14,455 nt of DNA from a bacterium HR36 (GCA_002898995.1 BEIM01000033.1:1-14455), one strand, 5' to 3'. Shown: positions 1-8,276, counted from the first letter of the stretch. The notes: generated from the sequence alone by a model not told the origin. Program-made: numbers and translations.

Positions 1-665
1 TTCCGATCTGCTGCGAAATCGAAGCGGCGGTGGCTTTGGGCTATGGGCCGTTTGAATCTTACGGTTTTCACATGCTCGAGATGCTGCAATGTATGGTGGA
101 GCGGCGAAAAGGTTTTGAAACGGGCGTGCAAGCCGTGCAATGCCTGACCGGCCCGGCGATGTGGGAAGCGATGGATCGCGGCATGTTTCCGCGGGAATTG
201 GTGGAGTTGGGTATCGAACTCGTGCCGAGCAAAGGCAAAGGGGACTATCGCAAAGCCACGGCGGCTAACGGGCAAGCGGGCGTATTTCTGATCGAATACC
301 GCGATGGTTTGCGTGCGGCCGGGATTTTACTCAACGGGTTCGTGTATGAAGGTTTTTCTGGTGCCTTCGTGTTTTGCTGTAAGGTGCGTGGCCAAGCGAA
401 ACCGCTGGCGACGCATTTTTATCTGGAAAACCGCCGACCCTTTGGACACTTCGCCTACCTAGTCAGGGCCATCGAACACATGATTCACACCGGGCATCCG
501 GCCTACCCTGTTGAGCGAACGCTGCTAACTACCGGGGTGCTGGACGCCGTTATGACCAGCCGATTTGAGAAAAACAAGCGGATTGAGACGCCTTATCTGG
601 CGATTCGGTACACGCCGACGGATTGGCCGCACGCCCCGGAACCAGCGCCAGCCCCACACGATTGA
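1..665 (+). CDS. Conserved hypothetical protein, 5'-truncated by window edge
   Basis: The reading frame is already open at the window start (first full codon at base 3), so the GTG at 30 is internal and the true N-terminus lies outside; about 220 C-terminal residues are visible. I do not recognise a named family. The pattern (an ERRKG-ETGV-AVQCL stretch near the start, and a FAYLVRAIEHMIHTGHPAYP segment followed by VERTLLTTGVLDAVM near the end) resembles a conserved protein I associate with planctomycete genomes, sometimes near Gfo/Idh/MocA-like oxidoreductases. That link is from memory and is not shown here. No signal peptide or membrane segment is visible in this part. The last residues are a short Pro/Ala-rich tail. 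It is followed by about 180 nt of non-coding DNA before the lipoprotein gene, so they need not be cotranscribed. The coding call is firm; the function is unknown. Confidence 0.8.
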   Translation, partial: PICCEIEAAVALGYGPFESYGFHMLEMLQCMVERRKGFETGVQAVQCLTGPAMWEAMDRGMFPRELVELGIELVPSKGKGDYRKATAANGQAGVFLIEYRDGLRAAGILLNGFVYEGFSGAFVFCCKVRGQAKPLATHFYLENRRPFGHFAYLVRAIEHMIHTGHPAYPVERTLLTTGVLDAVMTSRFEKNKRIETPYLAIRYTPTDWPHAPEPAPAPHD

Positions 666-846
666 AGTAGCGTATGGCCCGCGGCGTCGAAAAATGTCCG
701 GCCACCCCTAGCCGTAACCGTCACCATTTGCTGGGCCGTTTGCTCTTGCAAGGTTTGGGGGCTTCGCTATGGTGCTGCAACCGTTTGCGATGAGCGGCAC
801 TTTGGCGGACCTATTTCCTAACCTATCGCTTAGTGCGGAGAAGCGC

Positions 847-1470
847 ATGAGCAAGAAACTCTGGTGGTGGATGGGAATAGCGGCATGTGTTGTCGGGTGC
901 CAAAACAGCCAACCTGCGCGTCAGCCGCTGCAGCCGGTGTCGGTGGGAAACAGCGTTCGGCCCGCGGTCCCTGGCAACACAGTGCCGGGCTATTCGCCTA
1001 CCGCGAACCCTGCTGGGTGGAACAACAGGAGCACGCTCCCTACGGCGAATCCACCAGGAACCAATATCCAACCAGGGGCAGCGTATCCTAACGCCAATCC
1101 AGCTAGGTACCCCAATACCCCGGCGCCTTCTTCCTACGGCAACCCGACGCCCGTGCAAATCCAGCAGTCGCGCTATAACCTCAACGGCCCGAGTGCGCCG
1201 TTGCCCTCCTCGCCACAAGATGCTCGCCATGCTCCGGGCTTGCCACCTGCTTCGCCAGCCAGTGGTGCCACTCCTGCTGGTGAATTCCCCCCGAAACCTG
1301 AACCCCCAGCACCACCCGCGGGCATGAATAATGCCAACGCCCCAGCATCATCGAATACGACAGTGCGTACCACGCTGCCTTCCGCGGCTCCTAATCCCCA
1401 GTCCCGGCCAACGTCGCAACCCTCCGAGCCTATGTTCCCAACATTGCCGCCGAATCCGCCCATTCCATAA
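847..1470 (+). CDS. Proline/asparagine-rich lipoprotein
   Basis: Predicted 207-residue exported lipoprotein of unknown function. The chosen ATG has a GGAG ribosome-binding site ending 6 nt upstream. It gives a textbook lipoprotein signal: KK at residues 3-4, a short hydrophobic stretch with three tryptophans (residues 6-8), and a VVGC lipobox with Cys18 as the lipidated residue. Gln at +2 would favour outer-membrane sorting under the E. coli rule, which may not hold here. An upstream in-frame ATG (769) would bury this signal behind 26 residues and is rejected. The rest is low complexity, very rich in Pro, Asn, Ala and Ser, with no visible domain and probably disordered. It lies 214 nt ahead of the BBP7-like barrel gene, whose N-terminus is also proline-rich, so a shared envelope role is possible but unproven. 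Confidence 0.75.
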   Translation: MSKKLWWWMGIAACVVGCQNSQPARQPLQPVSVGNSVRPAVPGNTVPGYSPTANPAGWNNRSTLPTANPPGTNIQPGAAYPNANPARYPNTPAPSSYGNPTPVQIQQSRYNLNGPSAPLPSSPQDARHAPGLPPASPASGATPAGEFPPKPEPPAPPAGMNNANAPASSNTTVRTTLPSAAPNPQSRPTSQPSEPMFPTLPPNPPIP

Positions 1471-1684
1471 CCCGGGCCTTCTACTGGCAGGATTCGATAG
1501 TGCGGCACACGCCCGTTTACGCGGCTGCGTTTGTATCCTACGCGGCTACTACACTGAGTAACCTCGTCAATTCTCGTTTAAGTCGCACTGTTGCTAAAGA
1601 CGATACCAGTTTGGGAAATTACCATCCTTGCCGGCGGAAGCGAGACGCTATTGCCCGGCAGATTCAAGCCGAAGGATGCCAAGC

Positions 1685-2887
1685 ATGCGCAGGTTGGGTC
1701 GAAATCTCGTAGGGGTGATCGCTATTCTGACACTGACCACGACATTCAGTTACGGTCAGAATTATGGCGATCCAGTTCCTTTAGCCCGCACTGCTGCCGC
1801 GCCTCCTTCACCTAGCATTTGGCCCGGTTTCGGCCCGACGAGTGCGCCAGCAGGACCTCCGGGCGGGCCAAATGTCTATCCCCCTGCTCCTCCGTTTGTG
1901 CCCAACGGTCGGCCGGGATTGCCCGAATACTGGGAAAACCCAATCGGCTCATACGGCAAGTACGATTATTATGTGAGCGTCGGCTGGCTTGGTTTGAAAC
2001 GGCAGGAGAACGACCGTCGGGCACTTTTTGTGCGCGACCCTGTTACCAGCGACGACGACAGACCTCCTTCTGCCTCTGCGCCTGTCATTGCCACTACTCG
2101 GCTGCCCAGTCCGGATTTTTATTCAGGAGTACGCTGGGCGATGGGCGTTGCGGACCGCGATGCCGCTTACGAGTTTGCTGGCTTCGTCTTGCCAGACCAA
2201 ACCAAGCACTTCACCCTCACCCTGCCAGGACGGATTTCTGGTTTATTTGTCAACCCCCCCGCGGGATTCGAAAACCTTTTCGATAATGCCGACAGGGTGC
2301 GTTTCAGTTTCCGCCACCAGTTGTACAGCTTCGAGAGTAACTACCACTGGGCCAGTGCCCCGAGCGGTGCTGGCTTTGATTACCTAATAGGCGTTCGTTA
2401 CGTGGACTTGCAAGAGCGCTACGCTCTTACGGTGGAAGATAACTCCATTCAAGTAGCCCCGGGTCCGGCAGAGACGGCTACTTACAGCACACGGACGCAC
2501 AATCATCTCATCGGTGGCAGCCTGGGCTGGGGAGCGCGGACTCCGATTCTCGACTGGTTCGGGGTATCCTGGTTTCTGCGGGGCAGCTGGTTCGCCTACC
2601 GCGCCGATGTGGATGTGGAATTACTGCGTCAGGATGGCTTACTCGGCACTCGGGGCAGCAGATCTACTTGGCGGTTTAGCCACATGTACGAGATTCATGT
2701 GGCACTGGAGTTGTATTTCGGCGATTTCTGCCGCATCAAAGGCGGGTACAATCTGCTGTGGTTGCTCGACGTCGCCGAGGCCGCCAATCAGGTGTCTTTG
2801 GATCTGTCCAACCCGCAGGGCAACCGCTCCTTTGGCGGCGACATTTTTTATCACGGCCCCAGCGTCGAGATTGAGTTCAATTTCTGA
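1685..2887 (+). CDS. BBP7 family outer-membrane beta-barrel protein
   Basis: Predicted 400-residue outer-membrane barrel of the planctomycete BBP7 (putative beta-barrel porin 7) type. The start at 1685 is preferred because GAAGG lies 9 nt upstream and the product then begins with a clean signal peptide (MRRLGR, a hydrophobic core, likely cleavage after SYG at residue 24). The ORF extends upstream to 1628 and an ATG at 1676 is possible. After the signal comes a Pro/Gly-rich linker (about residues 35-80). The body has alternating aromatic strands, for example YDYYVSVGWLGL near 93-104 and FDYLIGVRYVDLQERYAL in the middle. The protein ends IEFNF, with the terminal Phe typical of proteins inserted by the BAM machinery. 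BBP7 proteins are usually described as porin-like, but the substrate is unknown. Family assignment is by pattern recognition. Confidence 0.8.
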   Translation: MRRLGRNLVGVIAILTLTTTFSYGQNYGDPVPLARTAAAPPSPSIWPGFGPTSAPAGPPGGPNVYPPAPPFVPNGRPGLPEYWENPIGSYGKYDYYVSVGWLGLKRQENDRRALFVRDPVTSDDDRPPSASAPVIATTRLPSPDFYSGVRWAMGVADRDAAYEFAGFVLPDQTKHFTLTLPGRISGLFVNPPAGFENLFDNADRVRFSFRHQLYSFESNYHWASAPSGAGFDYLIGVRYVDLQERYALTVEDNSIQVAPGPAETATYSTRTHNHLIGGSLGWGARTPILDWFGVSWFLRGSWFAYRADVDVELLRQDGLLGTRGSRSTWRFSHMYEIHVALELYFGDFCRIKGGYNLLWLLDVAEAANQVSLDLSNPQGNRSFGGDIFYHGPSVEIEFNF

Positions 2888-2992
2888 AACCTAGTCCGCC
2901 GCACCTCCCAGCAACGCATCGGTTTGCCCAAGGCGGAAGAGTCTGTTCCGCGAGGCGCGTGGCATGAGGCATACTTGCAAGCATTGTAACTT

Positions 2993-3020
2993 TTGTCGGC
3001 TAGGTGTGCTCTAGTATAAT
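2993..3020 (+). promoter_or_regulatory. Sigma70-type promoter of the thioredoxin gene
   Basis: A perfect TATAAT at 3015-3020 sits 16 nt downstream of TTGTCG (2993-2998, 4 of 6 matches to TTGACA). This predicts a transcript starting near 3027 and a leader of about 65 nt before the trxA ATG. The BBP7 gene ends more than 100 nt upstream, so trxA is likely transcribed on its own. Confidence 0.6.
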
Positions 3021-3093
3021 GAAGGCGTCGGCACTGTGGAATAAGATTGCGTAGCCTTTGACGAAGGCGTGCTACTTCGAAGTGGAGAACATC

Positions 3094-3426
3094 ATGGCCA
3101 GCAAAAACGTGCTGGAACTCAACAGCAATAACTGGGAAGCTGAAGTGCTGCAAAGTCCGATTCCCGTGCTGGTAGATTTCTGGGCGACGTGGTGTGGCCC
3201 CTGCCGCATGATTGCCCCCACCATTGAGGCGCTCGCCGACCAATACGCTGGCCGCGTCAAGGTGGGAAAAGTGGATGTTGATGAGAATCAGGAGCTGGCA
3301 GCGCGGTACCGCGTTACTTCAATTCCGCAAGTGTGCCTTTTCAAGAACGGCCAGGAAGTCGCCCGCATCATTGGCGCTAACTCCAAGAAGGCCTACGAAG
3401 ACGCCATCGAGCAGGCTTTAAGGTAA
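3094..3426 (+). CDS. trxA: Thioredoxin
   Basis: Small cytoplasmic disulfide reductase, 110 residues, the usual thioredoxin length. The active site is W33-C34-G35-P36-C37, preceded by VDFWAT. The conserved cis-proline is P78 in TSIPQV, and the following strand and FKNGQEV match the family. The start at 3094 gives the standard length and has GGAG ending 6 nt upstream; an upstream GTG/ACG-region extension to 3058 adds 12 residues unlike the family. It should be reduced by thioredoxin reductase and pass electrons to proteins such as ribonucleotide reductase (family knowledge). Two small departures are Gln79 after the cis-proline, where Thr is most common, and an additional Cys81 beside it. It lies between the barrel gene and the convergent DUF1501 gene and has its own promoter. 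Confidence 0.95.
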   Translation: MASKNVLELNSNNWEAEVLQSPIPVLVDFWATWCGPCRMIAPTIEALADQYAGRVKVGKVDVDENQELAARYRVTSIPQVCLFKNGQEVARIIGANSKKAYEDAIEQALR

Positions 3427-3639
3427 CTGCCCCGGTCACAAAAGCCGCGTGTTTTAGAAGTGAGCCGGTTTGGCGCCTCGTGGTGCGGAGAAAGAACTCA
3501 TTGTCCCGCCAAGATAGGCCTTGCTTGCAGAGTTTTCACGTGGCCAGGCGTTCGGCAAATTGATGGGATAAGCGATGGGATAAACGCAGCGCCCGCTCGG
3601 TAAATTTGCGGCCTCGAGCGGCCGGGCGAAACAGCAACG

Positions 3640-3661
3640 AGCTGAGGATTAGCTGAGGATT
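3640..3661 (+). repeat. Perfect 11-nt tandem duplication over a stop codon
   Basis: The 11-mer agctgaggatt occurs twice with no gap (3640-3650 and 3651-3661). The junction forms the TAA stop of the DUF1501 gene on the minus strand, so the last residues of that protein (QILS) are encoded in one copy and the other copy lies just beyond the stop. It looks like a small replication-slippage duplication. Confidence 0.85.
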
Positions 3662-5106
3662 TGGTGCAGGACACGGCCGCCGATATCGGTGAGCCGATGG
3701 TCGCGGCCTTGGAAGCGGAAAGTGAGGCGTTTGTGATCCAACCCGAGCAGGTGCAAGATGGTGGCCTGAATGTCATGGACGTGCACGGGCTGGCTAGCTG
3801 GCCCGAAGCCCAATTCGTCCGTTTCGCCAAGGGTGATGCCTGACTTGATACCGCCGCCAGCTAAAAACATGGTAAATGCGTCAATATGGTGGTTGCGCCC
3901 GACAGTCTCACGCTTTTCACCCATGGGAGTGCGGCCAAACTCGCCACCCCAAATGACCAGCGTGGACTCGAGTAAGCCGCGACGCTTCAGATCGGTGATG
4001 AGGGCGTAAATCGGGCGGTCCACTTCGCGGCAAACTTTTTCTAAGGCGGCTCCGAGGTCAGCACCCGGTCCCCCGTGGTGGTCCCAATCCGTGTGATACA
4101 GTTGCACGAAGCGCACACCGCGTTCAACCAACCGCCGCGCCAGCAAACAGTTGTAAGCAAAGCTGGATTGGCCCGGCTCGACACCGTACAGCCGCAGGGT
4201 CTCGGCTGTCTCGCGGGAGACATCAATGAGTTCGGGTGTGCTCGTCTGCATACGGAAGGCGGTTTCGTAAGCGGCAATGCGCGTGGCAATTTCTGGATCC
4301 CCCACGGCGCCTGAACGGGCGGCATTCAATTCGCGGATCAGGTCAATGGTGTCGGCTTGGCGGGCGTGAGAGATCCCGGGCGGATTGCTCAAATTGAGTA
4401 CAGGTTCGCCACCGGTGCGGAAGGGCACACCTTGGTATGCAGTCGGCAGAAACCCGCTACTCCACAGGGTGGCGCCTCCGCGCGGACCTCGGGGACCGGA
4501 TTGCAGCACCACGAAACCCGGCAGGTCGCTGGCCTCGCTGCCCAAGCCGTAGGTGATCCACGCGCCCATGCTCGGCCGGCCGAACTGCGCTGTGCCAGTG
4601 TTGACAAACAATTTCGCAGGCCCGTGATTGAATACTTCCGTTTGCACCGTTTTGATAAACGCCAGCTCATCCACAATGCGGGCGATATTCGGGAGCAATT
4701 CGGAGACCCAAGCTCCACATTGGCCGTGCTGGGCAAATTTTCGCCGCGCCGCCAGAAGCCGCGGTTTCTCCTTCGTGAACGAATCCATGAAAGCGAACCG
4801 CTTTCCTTCGAGAAAAGAATCCGGAATGGGCTGGCCGTCATACTTGAGCAGCGCGGGCTTGTAGTCGAACAGTTCCAACTGGCTCGGCCCGCCGGCCATG
4901 AAGAGATAAATCACGCTGCGGACTTGAGGCGGGAAATGAGGCGGTTTCGGTGCCAGGGGATTCGCCGCAGAGGTAGCGGGGCTTGCACGCCCGGCACTTT
5001 CGCATAACAGAGAAGCCAAGGCGATTTTTCCGATGCCGACGGCGCAATCGTGGAAGAAGTGCCGCCGCGTTCGCATGCGTAACCATTCGCGATATAGCTC
5101 CTGCAT
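3649..5106 (-). CDS. DUF1501 domain protein with Tat signal
   Basis: Predicted secreted protein of 485 residues from the DUF1501 family, which belongs to the alkaline phosphatase/sulfatase-like fold; its substrate is not established. The N-terminus has a twin-arginine signal: TRRHFF with R14 and R15, then a hydrophobic stretch ending near residue 40. The domain starts at VRSVIYLFMAGGPSQLELFD (about 62-81). Typical later blocks are QLYHTDWDHHGG (335-346), WGGEFGRTP (386-394), GRNHH (403-407) and HVHD (442-445); the histidines and acidic residues are candidate metal ligands. The ATG at 5106 is preceded by GGAG and AAGGA. An internal ATG at 5076 would also keep the Tat motif but lacks a ribosome-binding site. 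The gene starts 13 nt after the DUF1553 stop, so the two are cotranscribed, as is usual for this planctomycete pair. Confidence 0.92.
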   Translation of the reverse strand: MQELYREWLRMRTRRHFFHDCAVGIGKIALASLLCESAGRASPATSAANPLAPKPPHFPPQVRSVIYLFMAGGPSQLELFDYKPALLKYDGQPIPDSFLEGKRFAFMDSFTKEKPRLLAARRKFAQHGQCGAWVSELLPNIARIVDELAFIKTVQTEVFNHGPAKLFVNTGTAQFGRPSMGAWITYGLGSEASDLPGFVVLQSGPRGPRGGATLWSSGFLPTAYQGVPFRTGGEPVLNLSNPPGISHARQADTIDLIRELNAARSGAVGDPEIATRIAAYETAFRMQTSTPELIDVSRETAETLRLYGVEPGQSSFAYNCLLARRLVERGVRFVQLYHTDWDHHGGPGADLGAALEKVCREVDRPIYALITDLKRRGLLESTLVIWGGEFGRTPMGEKRETVGRNHHIDAFTMFLAGGGIKSGITLGETDELGFGPASQPVHVHDIQATILHLLGLDHKRLTFRFQGRDHRLTDIGGRVLHQILS

Positions 5107-5119
5107 CGTCCTTCTCCGC

Positions 5120-6754
5120 TTATTCGCGGGTCATGAATTCGTCGAGATTGAGCAAAGCGCGAGCCAGCAGAGTGAAGACGACCTGGTCGAGGGCATTTTC
5201 TGATGGGGCCTGGGGCGCTAATGGACGTATTTCCGATTCACGGCCGCGCAGCGCTTGGCGTTGTTTGCGGACAAAATCAGTCAGGTGCTGCATTTCGGAA
5301 TCGCTGGGCAGCCGGCCCAGAGCCAGGCGGAATGCGTAGCGAATGCGCAGAGTATCGTCGTTCGGGGCTTCTCGAAGGATCCGTTCGCCGAAGGCCTGGG
5401 CCAACTCGAAATACGCGGGGTCGTTGAGAAGTGTGAGGGCCTGCAGTGGCGTGTTGGAGCGAACGCGGCGGGTGCAACTGGTAGTAGCGTCCGGGGCATC
5501 GAACACGATAAGCGCAGGATACGGTGCCGAACGCCACAACCAAGTGTACATGCCGCGCCGAAAGCGGTCGGGACCGGTGCTAGTTGGCCAATCACGTGGT
5601 ACCTGGGTGAAACGGTAGACGCCATCCGGCTGGGGTGGGTAAACGCTAGGGCCACCTACACGGCGTTCGAGTTTGCCGCTCACAGCTAGGGCGCAATCGC
5701 GAATAATCTCCGCTTCCAGCCGCAACCGACTTTGCCGCGCCAGAAGGCGATTATTCGGATCTTTTTCCAGCAGCTCGGGTCGCGAACGCGAAGCCTGCCG
5801 ATAGGTGGCCGAGGTTACAATCAGCCGATGCATATGTTTCAGACTCCAACCACACTCGCGGAACTCGACCGCCAGCCAGTCAAGCAAGTCGGGATGGGTC
5901 GGGGGTGTGCCCTGGAGACCGAAATCGCTTTCCGTTTCGACCAGACCTTTACCAAAATAATGCTGCCACAGCCGGTTGACCATGACCCGCGCGGTTAGCG
6001 GATTGTCGGGAGCGACCAGCCAGGCGGCGAAGTCCAAACGATTGGGCCGGCCTTGCTGCACTCGCGGCAAATCTGGCAGGGGATTGAGCACGGAAGGTAC
6101 GCCTGGCAGCACGCGTTCTCCGGGTCGTGTGAAATCTCCCTGGATGTGAATGCGCGTTTCGCGGGGCGTTTTCCGCTCTTGCAGGATCATGGCCGTGGGC
6201 AGCTTCGGCTCCTGCGCTTCCAGCTCCACAATCCTCTTTAGCGCCTGGTAAAACGCCTCATCCTGTTTTTCCACAAACTCCAGGAGGGCTTGCTTTTGAC
6301 GGCGATCGCGTTGCTCAAAGCCGAGATTGAGGATCACCTGAATCTGGCGGGGTAATTTTTCACGTTCGCTATCAGTTAGCCGCGCTAACCACGCTTTTTG
6401 TGCTGCCTCCGCTACTTTGACCGCCTCACGAATCTTGGCACGTATGGCCTGCTGCCGTGCCACCAATTCTGGCTCGGCGATGGGGACGGTTGGCTCGTCC
6501 TGGTTGTTGAAAAACGCGAACATCTGGAAGTATTCCTTCTGCGAAATCGGGTCGTACTTATGGTCGTGGCAGCGGGCGCAGTTGAGCGTCAGCCCCAATA
6601 TCCCCACGCCAATCGTGTGAATGCGATCTGCTATCGCCTCTACGCGGAACTGTTCAGGATCTGTGCCGCCTTCCTGGTTGATCAGGGTGTTGCGATGAAA
6701 GCCGGTGGCGATTTTTTGCTCCATGGTGGCATTAGGCAACAGGTCGCCCGCCAT
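5120..6754 (-). CDS. DUF1549 (C-terminal part)/DUF1553 protein, downstream fragment of a split gene
   Basis: This 544-residue ORF continues, in the same frame and after one TAA codon, the PSCyt1/DUF1549 ORF that ends at 6755. It begins at an ATG touching that stop (MAGDLLPNAT), in the middle of the conserved DUF1549 block. It carries the rest of DUF1549 (about 1-100), including NCARCHDHKYDP at 58-69, a second CxxCH-like motif. A charged helical linker follows (about 100-180), then DUF1553 (about 236-495; landmarks NPLTARVMVNRLWQHYFG, SATYRQASRSR, RVRSNTPLQALTLLND). It has no signal peptide and no ribosome-binding site before the ATG, so a separate product would stay in the cytoplasm unless made by readthrough or reinitiation. 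The intact ancestor would be roughly 870 residues. DUF1501 follows at once. It may be a pseudogene part, a sequencing error, or a genuine split. Confidence 0.85.
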   Translation of the reverse strand: MAGDLLPNATMEQKIATGFHRNTLINQEGGTDPEQFRVEAIADRIHTIGVGILGLTLNCARCHDHKYDPISQKEYFQMFAFFNNQDEPTVPIAEPELVARQQAIRAKIREAVKVAEAAQKAWLARLTDSEREKLPRQIQVILNLGFEQRDRRQKQALLEFVEKQDEAFYQALKRIVELEAQEPKLPTAMILQERKTPRETRIHIQGDFTRPGERVLPGVPSVLNPLPDLPRVQQGRPNRLDFAAWLVAPDNPLTARVMVNRLWQHYFGKGLVETESDFGLQGTPPTHPDLLDWLAVEFRECGWSLKHMHRLIVTSATYRQASRSRPELLEKDPNNRLLARQSRLRLEAEIIRDCALAVSGKLERRVGGPSVYPPQPDGVYRFTQVPRDWPTSTGPDRFRRGMYTWLWRSAPYPALIVFDAPDATTSCTRRVRSNTPLQALTLLNDPAYFELAQAFGERILREAPNDDTLRIRYAFRLALGRLPSDSEMQHLTDFVRKQRQALRGRESEIRPLAPQAPSENALDQVVFTLLARALLNLDEFMTRE

Positions 6755-7726
6755 TTACTCAATCAGGAATTGATCGTAAGGCATGTCGCGGTTGAACGCC
6801 TCGATGACCCAATCGCGGTATTTCCACATTTCGCGCGGGCCGTCTATGGTGTACCCATGGGAGTCGGCGTAACGAGCCACGTCGAGCCAATGGCGTCCCC
6901 AACGCTCCCCGTAGTGCGGCGAAGCCAGCAACCGTTCTACGAGCCGTTCGTAAGCATCGGGTCGGCTGTCGTGCAGGAACGCTTCCAACTCAACCGGGCT
7001 GGGAGGCAAACCGTTCAAGTCGAGATAGACGCGGCGGGCCAAGGTGATTTTATCGGCCTCGGGAGAAGGAGCGATATTTTCCGCTTCCAGCCGCGCCAAA
7101 ATAAACGCATCTATGGCATTTCGCAACCAAGCGCGATTTCGCACCGCAGGTACCGGCGGACGCACCGGCGGACGGAACGCCCAATGACTGCGCCCATCGT
7201 CGGGCCTTTCTTGCTCCGGAGCTTTCGCTCCTTGGTCAATCCACTGCGCAATCACGGCAATTTGCTCGGCAGTGAGAGGCTTTTTGCCAAAGGGCATGCG
7301 TGGCGGATCATCGCTCTGGCTCGACAACGCTTGCACCAACAAGCTGCCCTTACTGTTGCCGGGCACTATCGCCGGGCCCCGGGAACCCCCTTTGCGGAGA
7401 AAAGCTACGGTATCCACTCGCAACCCACTTTTCTGTGTTCGCAGCCCATGGCAAACGTAACAGTGCTCTGCCAGGATAGGTTTGACCTGCGTCAGATAAT
7501 CGACAGGAGCATTTGCTGCCCCATCGGCCGTGTGGTTGGCATTCGCCGCTAGTTTGGGGGCTGGCTTCCGTTGAGAAGGAGAAGGCGTAGGCTTACCAGG
7601 AGCGGTTGGGCCATCGGCAAAAATCGCCCCCATCATCGCTAAACCAACTGCCAATACAATCCACCATGCCATCCCAGCGTTTTTGGATGAATGCCAACTC
7701 GTGCGCATCCTCATGGCAGGTCTCAT
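6755..7726 (-). CDS. PSCyt1 cytochrome-like/DUF1549 protein, upstream fragment of a split gene
   Basis: N-terminal part of a secreted planctomycete cytochrome-like protein, 323 residues from the ATG at 7726. No start has a good ribosome-binding site: a GTG at 7756 adds 10 residues, and ATGs at 7714 and 7708 are also possible. The N-terminus has Arg/Lys residues, then a hydrophobic segment (MAWWIVLAVGLAMMGAIF), consistent with a signal peptide or anchor, followed by a Pro/Lys-rich linker. PSCyt1 (planctomycete cytochrome c) spans about 75-165 with the CYVCH haem-attachment motif at 89-93. DUF1549 starts about 200 (LRNAIDAFILARLEA) and reaches HWLDVARYADSHGYTIDG and MPYDQFLIE, where TAA interrupts it. 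Relatives continue with Gln at this point (IEQ-AGDLLP, from memory). The electron partner and biological role are unknown. This is the first gene of the operon with DUF1501. Confidence 0.85.
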   Translation of the reverse strand: MRPAMRMRTSWHSSKNAGMAWWIVLAVGLAMMGAIFADGPTAPGKPTPSPSQRKPAPKLAANANHTADGAANAPVDYLTQVKPILAEHCYVCHGLRTQKSGLRVDTVAFLRKGGSRGPAIVPGNSKGSLLVQALSSQSDDPPRMPFGKKPLTAEQIAVIAQWIDQGAKAPEQERPDDGRSHWAFRPPVRPPVPAVRNRAWLRNAIDAFILARLEAENIAPSPEADKITLARRVYLDLNGLPPSPVELEAFLHDSRPDAYERLVERLLASPHYGERWGRHWLDVARYADSHGYTIDGPREMWKYRDWVIEAFNRDMPYDQFLIE

Positions 7727-7837
7727 CGCAGCGAGGCGGGGTAAGCGGTGCAGCACTATTCAGTTTGCAGCTCGCCCGTGGGGCTGTCTTCAATATCAGC
7801 GCATTCGCGGCCATCCTCGCGAACGCCTCTCCGAACT

Positions 7838-7866
7838 ACTATATAAACGCGCCTTGTTTTCCGCAA
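7838..7866 (-). promoter_or_regulatory. Candidate promoter of the PSCyt1/DUF1501 operon
   Basis: On the minus strand TTGCGG (7861-7866) is followed after 17 nt by TATAGT (7838-7843, 5 of 6 matches to TATAAT). It would start transcription near 7831, about 105 nt before the ATG at 7726. The -35 box is weak (3 of 6), so this is a plausible rather than firm call. Confidence 0.4.
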
Positions 7867-8096
7867 CCAACGCGAGGCCTGACTTATCCTCGCGTCTGTG
7901 CCTCCTCGAGAAGGGCATTGGCCAGAGCAGGAAATGCTGGGAGGCGTTGAACTTCCAGCCAGGCCAGCATCCTCTGTGCACAAAGCGGTCTTATTCCAGG
8001 CGGCTTGCCCTAGTGCAGAGTTAGGCATCGCAGCGACTGACCGAGCGCAGTGGAGCGTAGATGCTAGTGACAACACCAGGCAAGCATTTTCTGTTG

Positions 8097-8132
8097 GCCG
8101 TGCCGCTAACTGACTCGGAGCAGCGGAACGGC
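8097..8132. repeat. Inverted repeat, 11-nt arms with one mismatch
   Basis: The arms gccgtgccgct (8097-8107) and agcggaacggc (8122-8132) pair at 10 of 11 positions around a 14-nt loop. There is no T-run on either side, so it is not a classical intrinsic terminator for either strand. Confidence 0.75.
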
Positions 8133-8276
8133 TTGGCCTTCGCTCACGGCTGCAGCCAGGAAGGTAGGCAACTCACGGCCGGCGATCCAATCGGGGCCAC
8201 GACTAGTGGCCGTTTGCTCCACCGTCGGCGATTCGCGAACAGCCACTGCAGCGGCCCGGTCATCACCTCGGGGCGT

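Noticed and set aside
734..745. The 12-mer ggccgtttgctc shared with 8208-8219
   Set aside because: Several shared 12-mers are expected by chance in a window of this size, and the flanks do not match.
4357..5007. A 216-residue open frame on the + strand opposite the DUF1501 gene
   Set aside because: Shadow of the conserved DUF1501 reading frame; no start signal and no motifs.
6398..7552. A 384-residue open frame on the + strand opposite the PSCyt1/DUF1553 fragments
   Set aside because: It lies antisense to clearly conserved coding sequence, resembles no family, and has no ribosome-binding site; long antisense frames are expected in this base composition.
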